Source: CAZJAD01 sp964543855 (GTDB lineage Bacteria > Electryoneota > RPQS01 > DYHQ01). Taken from it: a stretch of DNA of 53,043 nt. Positions 44,371 through 52,145 of the stretch are shown one piece after another. Positions within the stretch are counted from its first letter, which is position 1, and every line of letters starts with the position of its first letter. Position numbers and translations under genes: made by a program. The stretch spans positions 1 to 53,043 of the forward strand of contig CAZJAD010000008.1 of assembly GCA_964543855.1 (NCBI GenBank), given 5' to 3'. Under the pieces are notes generated by a model. It did not search any database. It was not told where the DNA came from and was given only the letters and a program-made list of their open reading frames with translations.

Positions 44371-44555
44371 AGTTTCACTTGTTCGACTACGACTGGCATG
44401 AGACAGGCAACAAGCGAATCTCACCCCCAGAATGACGACCAGAACCAAATCACCTTGACAAGATGACCCGTTTCCACTCCATGCCTCTTGACACAGTCGT
44501 GATTGAATGCCCATTCTTGCTTAGATCGTAAGTCAATGAATCATAGGGAGAATCG

Positions 44556-45542
44556 ATGACTCACGAAGGTCATGTGTTCCCCAAAGCCAGAATTCCCTAT
44601 GGCACTTGGGGAAGCAGTTACTTCCCTGCCTGGCAGATGTCTCCTCTGGCCGAGGTGAACATCGGTCAGTTTGCCGGTGAGGCAATGAACAGGATCTTGG
44701 GGAAGAGAAAGGTTCCGAGAAGCGAGCTGGACTATCTTATTATTGGCTCGACGATTCCATGGCATTGGAAATTCTGGAACGCTCCGCTTGTGGCGAGCTG
44801 CCTAGGGCATCGCATGCCGGGCTATCATGTGGAACAGGCTTGTGCCACAGGCCTCCAGACAATATTCTTGGGAGCTGCTGAGGTTGAAAGCGGTTCCTGC
44901 GATGTCGCGGGAATCCTGACCTTTGACCGGACGAGTGATTCGCCCGTGGGTGTCTTCCCGGAACGGCGCTCCTATCGAAGAACCGAGGTCCTCGCGGATG
45001 TCTGGGACAACTTCGGCTTTGANNNNNNNNNNNNNNNNNNNNNNNNNNNNNNNNNNNNNNNNNNNNNNNNNNNNNNNNNNNNNNNNNNNNNNNNNNNNNN
45101 NNNNNNNNNNNNNNNNNNNNNNGAGAAAGCCTCGGAACTCAGCCCGCGGCCTGAGATCGATATTCGATTCATCGCCAAAGCCGAGCACAGGACCCCTCCG
45201 AATCTCATGCCGGAAGCCCCCGCATGTGCCGTCCAAAAACTCCTGCAGCGGACTGGTTTCACGATGGCCGATATGGCTGTTGTGAAGAACCATAACCCCT
45301 TCGCGGTGAATGATGTCATCTTCTCCAAGGTGCTCGACTACGACTGGCGCAAGATGAACAAGACCGGCTGCTCACTGGTCTGGGGACATCCTCAAGGACC
45401 GACTCTCATGCGGATAGCCATTGAAGCGCTCGAAGAGGCAGTATCCCTCGGTGGAGGTTATGTTCTGGTCTTCGGTTGCGCCGCTGGCGATGTCGGTATC
45501 GCAGCTATCTTCAAAGTGACGGAGAGAGGGACAAGGAAATGA
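44556..45542 (+). CDS. Thiolase-family acyl-CoA acetyltransferase, central part lost in gap
   Basis: Starts at ATG 44556 (GGGAG upstream). The left part (156 residues) contains the nucleophilic Cys96 in QACATGLQ, equivalent to the thiolase 'CxSG' site. After the gap the right part (~140 residues) has NHNPFAVND (the His-containing NxxFA motif), CSLVWGHPQGPTLMR (the GHP motif) and VFGCAAGDVGIAAIF (the second active Cys of the C-x-G motif). Thiolases of ~390 residues are usual, so ~95 residues are missing. The first motif CATG instead of CxSG and the NHNPF version mark a divergent subgroup. The stop overlaps the fusion-enzyme start (ATGA, 45539-45542). Likely role: thiolytic cleavage of a 3-oxoacyl-CoA such as 3-oxopimeloyl-CoA in ring-cleavage product oxidation, inferred from context. 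Confidence 0.8.
   Translation: MTHEGHVFPKARIPYGTWGSSYFPAWQMSPLAEVNIGQFAGEAMNRILGKRKVPRSELDYLIIGSTIPWHWKFWNAPLVASCLGHRMPGYHVEQACATGLQTIFLGAAEVESGSCDVAGILTFDRTSDSPVGVFPERRSYRRTEVLADVWDNFGFXXXXXXXXXXXXXXXXXXXXXXXXXXXXXXXXXXEKASELSPRPEIDIRFIAKAEHRTPPNLMPEAPACAVQKLLQRTGFTMADMAVVKNHNPFAVNDVIFSKVLDYDWRKMNKTGCSLVWGHPQGPTLMRIAIEALEEAVSLGGGYVLVFGCAAGDVGIAAIFKVTERGTRK
45023..45122. other. Assembly gap (100 N) inside the thiolase gene
   Basis: Family length suggests ~280-290 bases are missing rather than 100, although the reading frame happens to remain open across the placeholder. Confidence 0.9.
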
Positions 45543-47626
45543 TAAAGTCGATGAGACAACCGACTCTCGGGACACTGGGTCTGGGATCCGTCCTTGAGAT
45601 CTTTCAGCAAGGACGGCTGCCGGTTGATACCGGTGAGTTGGTGGAAAAGATATTCGGCAAATCTGACAGTCGAGGCTCAATGGTCATCTCCGGCGTCAAC
45701 GGCATCGTTGGTGCCGGCAAAGCGATGCAGCTCGGCTCCCGCCTGGAGCCATTCGGTGTGACGGTTGTGGGTCTGGATTTCCCCGGAGTGCCGGATGGCA
45801 TCGGCAGACAGTACCCCGGACTGGTGGCTGCCTTCGGGCGAGAAAGTGCAGGCAGGATCATGACGAACATGATCCAGCTCTCTTATGACGGCGCTCACCT
45901 GCCGCCCAGACTCATGGAGTTGCGGCCGTGTTTTCTCCTCGAAGCGATTCCCGAAATTCTGGAGATCAAGAAAACCCACTACCAGCTTTTCCGCGGGAGC
46001 TTCCCGCAAATAGAAATCCGCTCGGTCACTTCTGGATTCCCGAGTTCCGAGCTCGGTGTCGGCATTGCTCATCCTGCTTTTCCTCATGAAATAAACAAGG
46101 TCTGGGAGTTCGTTGAACCTCGGCCGTCTCCAATTGCGCAACTCTTCTGGTCTCTGGGTTTGATTCCCGTTCCCGTCGGTGACTACTGGTCCTTTGTCCT
46201 CGATGTGCTCTTCTGCGGCATCACTCTCGCAGGCCTGAGATTCCACCGTGCGACGAACACGCCATTCTGGAAGATTGACAAATATGTGCGGAGATTGGTC
46301 GGGCCGAATCCGTTCAGAGCTCATGATGCCATCGGAGCCAAAGGAGCGAACTTCCTGACATGGTCCTGCCTCCATCACCTGAGCCAGAAGTATGGCGAAC
46401 TGTTCAAGCCAACGGAAGACCTCGTCGAGCGCAAGGACAGCGGCCAGAACTGGTATCCGATGAACCACTTTAGACCTCTTGTCAACTGGACACTCGATGC
46501 CGATGAGGCCGATGAGTTCGTGAACTGGATCCACGGATCGTTGTTCCAGATGACAAGTCTCTTGCTCTCCGAGAAGCGAGGTCACCTTTCGCATATCAAT
46601 GCCATCGGTGAGTTGTGTGCACAATTCCGTCAGGGCGCCATAGCGCAGTTGCGAAATGTCGGTCCCGACGCCGCGATTCGTAGAGTGGAGGCTTACCACA
46701 AAGTCCATCCCGAAGCGGCCGCGGCCGCCTGGCATCCGGAGGTTTTCGAGCGGATGGACGAGCCGGAATGGCAGCAGCTCTATGTCAATGCCGAACATGA
46801 CGGCACCGTAGGCGTCATCACGATCGGTCGCGAGAGCTATAACGGAGATGTCGATCGCGAATTGAACCGGGCTATCGACTGGCTCAAGTCTGAGAGAATA
46901 GAGAATGTCATCGTCACGGGCGATTTTCATCTTTCCACGCAGATGGTCGGTGCTGATACGAGCGAATTCTATCCCGCGCTCGAGAAAGAGGACGAAGGCT
47001 TCCGCGTTTCGAGCACTTGGTCGCAGACCGCCAGACGGCTCCACGATGAATTCAAAGTCTCCGTCGGCTATATCAACGGCAAGCGCTGTCTGGGAGGATT
47101 CCTGGAGCTCCTCATGCACTGCCGCTATCTGGTCTCCGTGGAGGACGCGGCCGTCGGTATGCCCGAGGTGACACTGCCCGTGGTGCCCGGTATGGAGGGA
47201 TGTCACTGGCCGTTCAGGAAGTCAAATCGCAGGGATTGGCCGAAGGTTCTGCAACTGCTCATGGGAGGGAAGTCGCTGCGAGCGCCGGAAGCTGTCGGCT
47301 GGTTGATCGATTATGTGGGCCCGCAGGAAGACTCCCTCAAGACGGTCTGGAGGATCGTTACAGGAGGGGATCACGGTCTGCCGGAGCGAAGCATCGAGCA
47401 AGGCGTCCTCGATGAGATACCCGCGGAGGTTCGTCTCCCGGGTCACGATAGTCCGGCAACTGAAGCAGCCAGAAAAGCGATACTGGCTACGATTCGCGCG
47501 TCTTGTGGCGTTAGCCTGCGGGAGGCTCTCGCAGTTCAGGCGCGTCACTCCGCCGGTTTCATGACAACTTCCCACTGTCGAAAGGGAGCAATCGGCGCAG
47601 ACTTCAATAGAGTCATGGTCGTGTGA
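45539..47626 (+). CDS. 3-hydroxyacyl-CoA dehydrogenase / enoyl-CoA hydratase fusion (dehydrogenase first)
   Basis: 695 residues from ATG 45539. The N-terminal half is a 3-hydroxyacyl-CoA dehydrogenase: Rossmann motif GVNGIVGAGKAMQLGSRL (~52-70) in place of the usual GAGxMG, LEAIPEILEIKKTHY, SVTSGFP, GIAHPAFPHEINKVWE (the HxFNP/catalytic His region), then helical C-terminal domains (~225-400). Residues ~415-695 are a crotonase: IEGxx-like strand VIVTGDFH, GKRCLGGFLELLMHCRYLV (first catalytic Glu ~521) and AAVGMPEVTLPVVPG (second Glu ~541). Fusions such as FadB/FadJ place the hydratase first, so this order is reversed. It probably converts a cyclic or linear enoyl-CoA to the 3-oxo form with NAD, between benzoyl-CoA reductase and the thiolase. 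Substrate is inferred from the operon. Confidence 0.8.
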   Translation: MIKSMRQPTLGTLGLGSVLEIFQQGRLPVDTGELVEKIFGKSDSRGSMVISGVNGIVGAGKAMQLGSRLEPFGVTVVGLDFPGVPDGIGRQYPGLVAAFGRESAGRIMTNMIQLSYDGAHLPPRLMELRPCFLLEAIPEILEIKKTHYQLFRGSFPQIEIRSVTSGFPSSELGVGIAHPAFPHEINKVWEFVEPRPSPIAQLFWSLGLIPVPVGDYWSFVLDVLFCGITLAGLRFHRATNTPFWKIDKYVRRLVGPNPFRAHDAIGAKGANFLTWSCLHHLSQKYGELFKPTEDLVERKDSGQNWYPMNHFRPLVNWTLDADEADEFVNWIHGSLFQMTSLLLSEKRGHLSHINAIGELCAQFRQGAIAQLRNVGPDAAIRRVEAYHKVHPEAAAAAWHPEVFERMDEPEWQQLYVNAEHDGTVGVITIGRESYNGDVDRELNRAIDWLKSERIENVIVTGDFHLSTQMVGADTSEFYPALEKEDEGFRVSSTWSQTARRLHDEFKVSVGYINGKRCLGGFLELLMHCRYLVSVEDAAVGMPEVTLPVVPGMEGCHWPFRKSNRRDWPKVLQLLMGGKSLRAPEAVGWLIDYVGPQEDSLKTVWRIVTGGDHGLPERSIEQGVLDEIPAEVRLPGHDSPATEAARKAILATIRASCGVSLREALAVQARHSAGFMTTSHCRKGAIGADFNRVMVV

Positions 47627-47707
47627 GGCGGCGCAATGCGATGCTGCACGAGCGCCTTTCAATCGCACGCGCCGCTGTCCGTCGACATGAATGTGGGTTC
47701 ATTCTAT

Positions 47708-47736
47708 TTGATTTCGTCAATGCCAATTTGTATATT
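47708..47736 (+). promoter_or_regulatory. Internal promoter before the benzoyl-CoA reductase genes
   Basis: TTGATT (47708-47713), 17-base spacer, TATATT (47731-47736), ~45 bases upstream of the ribosome binding site of the first reductase gene. A GAATG-N6-CATTC inverted repeat (47689-47704) abuts the -35. Confidence 0.5.
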
Positions 47737-47788
47737 GATAACTGAGTGCAGCTTGGGTTTTGCGACGACATAAAGGAGGAGCTCCATA

Positions 47789-48783
47789 GTGGCCATTGAG
47801 AAATTTCAGGAATGGTATGAGAATCGCCACCGATACCAGATGGACTGGAAAAAGCGGACAGGCAACAAGATTGTCGGCTATTTCTGCACCTATGCTCCCG
47901 AAGAAATCTTCTATGCCTTTGATGTTCTGCCGGTCAGAATCCTCGGGTCGCACGAGATTCAGGATGTAACCGAGCCTCATCTGTTTGCGATGTTCTGTCC
48001 GTTCTGCCGGGATGTCCTGGCCCAGGGACTCAAAGGAAAGTATGACTACCTCGATGGCATCATGATCGCTCAATCGTGCATTCATCTGCGGCAGGCGTAC
48101 ACATCTTGGGACATACACAAGAACCCGGGTTGGAGTCACTATCTGCCGATGCCCAACCATGTGCAGAGTCCGAGAGCGGTTCCTTTTCTTGTGGGAGAAT
48201 ANNNNNNNNNNNNNNNNNNNNNNNNNNNNNNNNNNNNNNNNNNNNNNNNNNNNNNNNNNNNNNNNNNNNNNNNNNNNNNNNNNNNNNNNNNNNNNNNNNN
48301 NGGGATCCGGGCAAGAGGCTCCTCCTCGTAGGTAGCGAGAATGATGAAATTGAGTTCCTGCAAATGGTCGAGACTTTGGGTGAGCGCGAGTCGGTGGGCG
48401 CAACGGTCGTTGTCGAAGAGCACTGTACGACGACTCGATATTTTTGGGACGAAGTCAGCGAATCCGGCGGTGATCCGCTGACGGCAATCGCCGAGCGCTA
48501 TGTATCCAGAACGCCGTGCCCGACCAAGGACTGGCCGCGACGAACCCGATTGGAGCGAATCCTGGAGCTGGCCAAGGATTTTAGAGTGGATGGAGCTATC
48601 GTGATCCAGCAAAAATTCTGCGACCCGCACGAGACAGACATTCCCTTTGTGAGAAAGCATTTGGAGGACAACGGAATTCCAACCTACTTCCTGGAGTTCG
48701 ATGTGACGACGGCAGCCGGGCCTTTTGCGATCCGTGTTGAAGCCTTTCTCGAGACTCTGGAAGCAGAGGCGGATCTGTTTTAG
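47789..48783 (+). CDS. bzdN: Benzoyl-CoA reductase, gamma subunit (BcrC/BzdN-like), interrupted by gap
   Basis: Starts at GTG 47789 with a textbook AAAGGAGGAG. The left part (137 residues) has NKIVGYFCTYAPEEIFYAFDVLPVRILG and MFCPFCRDVLAQGLKG...YLDGIMIAQSCIH, the family opening shared with 2-hydroxyacyl-CoA dehydratases. The right part (160 residues) includes LLLVGSENDEIEFLQMVE, RVDGAIVIQQKFCDPHETDIP and the C-terminal GPFAIRVEAFLETLE. The frame differs across the placeholder, and BcrC proteins are ~385 residues, so ~85-90 codons are missing. With the beta subunit it forms the substrate-binding core carrying the [4Fe-4S] cluster that receives electrons for ring reduction. The name follows operon order and ATPase subunit size, which match the bzd type. 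Confidence 0.88.
48202..48301. other. Assembly gap (100 N) inside the gamma-subunit gene
   Basis: The reading frames on the two sides disagree when the gap is taken as 100 bases, proving the length is not real. Family length suggests ~260 bases. Confidence 0.92.
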
Positions 48784-48813
48784 CTTTGAGATTGCGAGCA
48801 GGAGATGTAACCA

Positions 48814-50127
48814 ATGGCAAAATACCCTACCGAGGCTTTACGATGTTGGCAGAAAGCCAAGGAATTACGAAACAACTACTACAAGAATTACGCGGAAGCC
48901 AAAGACAAAGGCGGAATCCGCTGGATGGGCAGCGCGTGGGCCTTTGATGCTGTTCCCGCCGGTTTAGGCAAGGATGTCTACTGCATTACCGGTGAGCCCT
49001 ATGGTGCGAGCTGTGCCTTCGACAAGCCTCTGTCGGCCAAGTTTCTGAGGGCGACGGAGAACTTCGGATTTGCCCGGGATCTCTGTTCCTACATGAGGAA
49101 CTACTGGGGATCCATTCTGATGAACCGCTACGCCTTCGGAGGCAAATACCCCAAGGCGGATTTCGGCTGGAGTCAGCACATCTGCTGTTCCCACGCTAAG
49201 TGGTATCAGAATGCGTGCGAGCTGGAAGGCGGAGATGTTCCACTATTCGTGGTCGATGTTGGCGCAGGCGCTTATCCTCCCTTCGAAGCCGAGATGTATG
49301 AGCATCGGATCAAGTATGTTGCCGGACAGCTCCTGGATGGCATCGAATGGCTGGAGAAGGTGACGGGGAGGGAGTTCAATGATGAGCTGTTCTTGGAAGC
49401 AGCATGGAACGACATTCGTTCGACGAACAAATGGGCTCAGATCTGCATGCTAAATCGAGCCGTCCCGGCTCCCCTTGATGAGAAATCGATCTATTCGCTC
49501 TATGTCTTCGGCGTCCTGCAAAAATCAAGCGGCGAATTCGCCAGCCTCTATGATGAGCTTTACGACGAGGTGAAAGATCGAGTCGATCGAGGGATCGCAG
49601 CCATCGAAAACGAAAAAGCCCGCTGGATGAGCGATACTCAGCCTCCGTGGGGATTTCTGAAAATCTACCGCTATATGGAAGGGTGGGGCGCAGTGTCAAT
49701 CGGTTCGCTGTACACCTTCGGCTTGACAGGTATGTGGCTCTATGACGAGAAGAATAATGACCTGAGACCCCGACCGCTCCCTCCGAAGAAACCCGAAACG
49801 AGAGAAGAGGCGTGCAGGATGCTGGCGGACTGGCACCTCAGCAAGCCCGAATATCAGCATTTCTATCATCCTGAGTACAAGACCAAGATGATGGACGCTA
49901 TCGCCAAGAATTGGAAATGCGACGGTGTTATCCTCCATTACAACCGGGGATGTGAAGGTCTCTCCGTGGGCATCGCTGAAAATCGCCTGGGTTTGATCAA
50001 GCGGGGCAACAAGGTGATGACTTACGAAGGGAACATGGGCGATGAACGCGAATTTGATGAAACCGCTACTTTGAACCGCATTGACATCTTTCTGGAGACC
50101 TTGGGACTTCAGAAATCGGTGAAATAG
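48814..50127 (+). CDS. bzdO: Benzoyl-CoA reductase, beta subunit (BcrB/BzdO-like)
   Basis: The complete 437-residue subunit matches the ~435 of known BcrB/BzdO. GCAGGAGATG-type site before ATG 48814; spacing to the gamma gene 30 bases. Landmarks: RWMGSAWAFDAVPAGLGKDVYCITGEPYGA, GWSQHICCSHAKWYQNACELEGGDVPLFVVDVGAG (cluster-binding Cys region), SIYSLYVFGVLQKSSGEFASLYDELYDEVKDRV and the C-terminal NWKCDGVILHYNRGCEGLSVGIAENR. Pairs with the gamma subunit to bind benzoyl-CoA and perform the Birch-like two-electron reduction to cyclohexadiene-carbonyl-CoA. Paralogues include 2-hydroxyglutaryl-CoA dehydratase subunits, but length, order and the paired ATPases favour the aromatic-ring reductase. The exact aromatic substrate (benzoyl-CoA or a substituted form) is open. 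Confidence 0.9.
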   Translation: MAKYPTEALRCWQKAKELRNNYYKNYAEAKDKGGIRWMGSAWAFDAVPAGLGKDVYCITGEPYGASCAFDKPLSAKFLRATENFGFARDLCSYMRNYWGSILMNRYAFGGKYPKADFGWSQHICCSHAKWYQNACELEGGDVPLFVVDVGAGAYPPFEAEMYEHRIKYVAGQLLDGIEWLEKVTGREFNDELFLEAAWNDIRSTNKWAQICMLNRAVPAPLDEKSIYSLYVFGVLQKSSGEFASLYDELYDEVKDRVDRGIAAIENEKARWMSDTQPPWGFLKIYRYMEGWGAVSIGSLYTFGLTGMWLYDEKNNDLRPRPLPPKKPETREEACRMLADWHLSKPEYQHFYHPEYKTKMMDAIAKNWKCDGVILHYNRGCEGLSVGIAENRLGLIKRGNKVMTYEGNMGDEREFDETATLNRIDIFLETLGLQKSVK

Positions 50128-50155
50128 TCTGACTTGCAAGGAGGTTTTGAAGAGA

Positions 50156-50797
50156 ATGATTGTTGCCGGCATTGATTGTGGTGCCAAATTCACCAAGACG
50201 GTGATTATGAAAAACGGTCAAATTATTGGCAGGGGAGCGGAGCTGACCGGTTTTGACCAGCTCGCAGCGGTCAACAAGTCTCTTGAGAAAGCCCTGAAAA
50301 TNNNNNNNNNNNNNNNNNNNNNNNNNNNNNNNNNNNNNNNNNNNNNNNNNNNNNNNNNNNNNNNNNNNNNNNNNNNNNNNNNNNNNNNNNNNNNNNNNNN
50401 NGGTGCCGGGTCGTTTATCGAAGCGATGGGGCGTGCCCTCGAAGTGCCCCTGGAAGAGATGGGCCCGCTCGCTCTGACCTCGGACAAAGCGATTCCGATG
50501 AACGCCCAATGTGCCATTTTCGCCGAGTCGGAGGTTGTCGGATTGATTCACGCGAAGACGGAGGTCAAGGACATAAGCAAAGCCATCCATGACGCCATGG
50601 CCAGCCGCATTGTATCGATGATCCGGAGAGTCGGCGTGAATGAAGATGTCGTTATGATCGGCGGCGTTGGACGAAATCCCGGCTTCGTGGAAGCTATGCG
50701 GCGGGAATTGAATCTGAACAAGATCTTTGTGCCCGATGAACCGGAATTCGGTGCCGCGGTCGGTGCTGCAGTTGTGGCAGCAAAGGAGGTGAAGTGA
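50156..50797 (+). CDS. bzdP: Benzoyl-CoA reductase ATPase, delta subunit (BcrD/BzdP-like), interrupted by gap
   Basis: Starts at ATG 50156, 11 bases after AGGAGG; the TTG at 50147 is too close to that site. The left part (48 residues) has IVAGIDCGAKFTKTVIMKNG, the phosphate-1 motif of the ASKHA fold. The right part (131 residues) starts within the first cluster motif (the preceding NDKCA is in the gap), then GAGSFIEAMGRAL, NAQCAIFAESEVVGLI (second cluster Cys) and MIGGVGRNPGFVEAM (adenosine motif). Family size ~280-290, so ~100 residues are missing. With the alpha subunit it hydrolyses two ATP per electron pair and holds the [4Fe-4S] cluster at the dimer interface. Its stop overlaps the next start (GTGA 50794). 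Confidence 0.88.
   Translation: MIVAGIDCGAKFTKTVIMKNGQIIGRGAELTGFDQLAAVNKSLEKALKXXXXXXXXXXXXXXXXXXXXXXXXXXXXXXXXXXGAGSFIEAMGRALEVPLEEMGPLALTSDKAIPMNAQCAIFAESEVVGLIHAKTEVKDISKAIHDAMASRIVSMIRRVGVNEDVVMIGGVGRNPGFVEAMRRELNLNKIFVPDEPEFGAAVGAAVVAAKEVK
50302..50401. other. Assembly gap (100 N) inside the delta-subunit gene
   Basis: Removes the first cluster-cysteine motif. Family length suggests ~300 bases are missing. Confidence 0.9.
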
Positions 50798-51723
50798 CAA
50801 GAGATGCATCTGAGCCCCGTGTGGCAACGGAAATGACGGGAAAGACAAAACCAGAAGTGTGGAGATGGACCGAGTCCAACTGGTGCAATCCCGATATATC
50901 GTGGCGAGATGCCCAGTTCATCACGGTCGGGATTGATGTTGGTTCGGTCAGCTCTCAGGCAGTTATCGCGGCTGACGGAGAGATCTATGCCTATGGCAAT
51001 ATGCGAACCGGCTCGGACAGTCCGCACAGCGCGAGCAACGCCCTCAATTTTGCTCTTCAAACTACGGATATGCTTGAAGACCGAGTGGATTACTGTATTG
51101 GCACCGGTTATGGCCGTGTCAATGTCCCGTTTGCGGATCGAACCATCACCGAAATCGCTTGCCACGCCAGAGGAGCCAATTTCATCTACGGCCCGGAGGT
51201 GCGCACGGTTCTCGATGTCGGCGGGCAGGATATCAAGGCCATCCAATGTGATGAAAAAGGCAAAGTGACCAACTTCCTGATGAACGACAAATGCGCCGCG
51301 GGGACCGGCCGCGGTATGGAGGTTTTTGCAGACCTTCTCGGTGTCCCCATCACTGAGATCGGCGATCGATCTTTTCAGGTGAAAGAGGAACCGGAGGCGG
51401 TATCCAGCACCTGCGTCGTCTATGCGAAGTCCGAAGCGACCGGCCTCCTGCGAAAGGGATGGACGACCGAAGAAGTGCTTGCAGCTTACTGCCGGGCTAT
51501 GGCGGAGCGCATCTATTCTCTCGTCGAGAGGATTGGCGTGACACCGGCCTTTGCAGTCACCGGAGGGATGGCAAAGAACCGTGGAGTCATGGATCGCTTA
51601 ATGCCGATGATCGGGCTCGAACGGATGAAAACCAAGTGGGATACGATGATCGCCGGAGCTGTGGGTGCCGCCCTGTTCGGTTATGCGTTGACAAGGAAAG
51701 GGAAGGGCAGACAAAAGCAGTAG
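50794..51723 (+). CDS. bzdQ: Benzoyl-CoA reductase ATPase, alpha subunit (BcrA/BzdQ-like)
   Basis: 309 residues from GTG 50794, with AAAGGAGGT upstream, overlapping the previous stop. After a ~40-residue N-terminal extension (WRWTESNWCNPDI) comes the ASKHA ATPase: TVGIDVGSVSSQAVI (phosphate 1), LDVGGQDIKAI (phosphate 2), the cluster cysteines C167 in NDKCAAGTGRGMEVF and C207 in SSTCVVYAKSEATGLL, and VTGGMAKNRGVM (adenosine). These are the conserved residues of BcrA/BadF/BzdQ and HgdC activases. A length of ~300 matches BzdQ; Thauera BcrA is ~440, so the enzyme is the Azoarcus (bzd) type. It accepts an electron from ferredoxin and, on ATP hydrolysis, passes it to the beta/gamma core. Confidence 0.9.
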   Translation: MTRDASEPRVATEMTGKTKPEVWRWTESNWCNPDISWRDAQFITVGIDVGSVSSQAVIAADGEIYAYGNMRTGSDSPHSASNALNFALQTTDMLEDRVDYCIGTGYGRVNVPFADRTITEIACHARGANFIYGPEVRTVLDVGGQDIKAIQCDEKGKVTNFLMNDKCAAGTGRGMEVFADLLGVPITEIGDRSFQVKEEPEAVSSTCVVYAKSEATGLLRKGWTTEEVLAAYCRAMAERIYSLVERIGVTPAFAVTGGMAKNRGVMDRLMPMIGLERMKTKWDTMIAGAVGAALFGYALTRKGKGRQKQ

Positions 51724-51739
51724 AGAACGAGGCGGTCTC

Positions 51740-52030
51740 ATGTTGGCGAATTACGGATACAAAGACGCTTCCGGTGACTATTTCATCACCATCGATACAG
51801 ATAAATGTGACGGTTGTGGGGATTGTGTGCCTGCTTGTCCGGCTCAGGTTTTCGTTGTCGTGGACGAGGACCCAAACGACCCCATGCGCGATGAGCCCGT
51901 GGCGATGGTCGCTCAAGACAAGAACAAGAAGCTGAAATACGAGTGTAACCCCTGCAAACCGCCATCCAATAGACCACCACTTCCGTGTGTGCAAGCGTGC
52001 GCAGCCCAGGCAATCTCTCATTCGTGGTAG
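51740..52030 (+). CDS. bzdM: Two-[4Fe-4S] ferredoxin, electron donor of the reductase
   Basis: The 96-residue protein has the first cluster motif C23-x2-C-x2-C-x3-CP (CDGCGDCVPACP) and a second motif with a stretched loop, C69-x2-C72-x10-C83-x3-C87. An extended middle (~40-66, acidic) and a long second motif are features of the Chromatium/Thauera (Alvin) type, in which widely separated redox potentials reach very negative values. This class is the known donor to class I benzoyl-CoA reductases, and the gene is in the bzdM position. It follows the alpha subunit by 16 bases and is surely co-transcribed. Small, soluble, cytoplasmic. Confidence 0.85.
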   Translation: MLANYGYKDASGDYFITIDTDKCDGCGDCVPACPAQVFVVVDEDPNDPMRDEPVAMVAQDKNKKLKYECNPCKPPSNRPPLPCVQACAAQAISHSW

Positions 52031-52145
52031 GAAGGCAGTACCCGGAGTGCAAGTTGCGCTCAGGATAGTCCCGATTTGGGTTGAGAATCCTTTTTCCCCA
52101 CCGATCTTGATTCTTCTGACAACGGTCTGCTGAGAATTCGTCCAG

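Larger units (their letters stand above)
43685..44555. other. Long intergenic region between divergent tricorn and aromatic-degradation genes
   Basis: About 870 bases without a convincing gene; short open frames lack ribosome binding sites and family signatures. It carries a good plus-strand promoter (44295-44323) and, just downstream, a perfect inverted repeat (44354-44370). The ~600 bases nearest the tricorn gene show nothing I can name. Confidence 0.5.

Noticed and set aside
45677..47206. A 509-codon minus-strand open frame within the HAD/crotonase fusion gene.
   Set aside because: Antisense shadow; the plus-strand protein has complete dehydrogenase and crotonase motifs and operon overlap.
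47708..47720. TTGATTTCGTCAA before bzdN as an FNR-type anaerobic regulator site.
   Set aside because: The half sites are 5 bases apart rather than the required TTGAT-N4-ATCAA spacing, and it overlaps the -35, where the match can be explained by the promoter itself.
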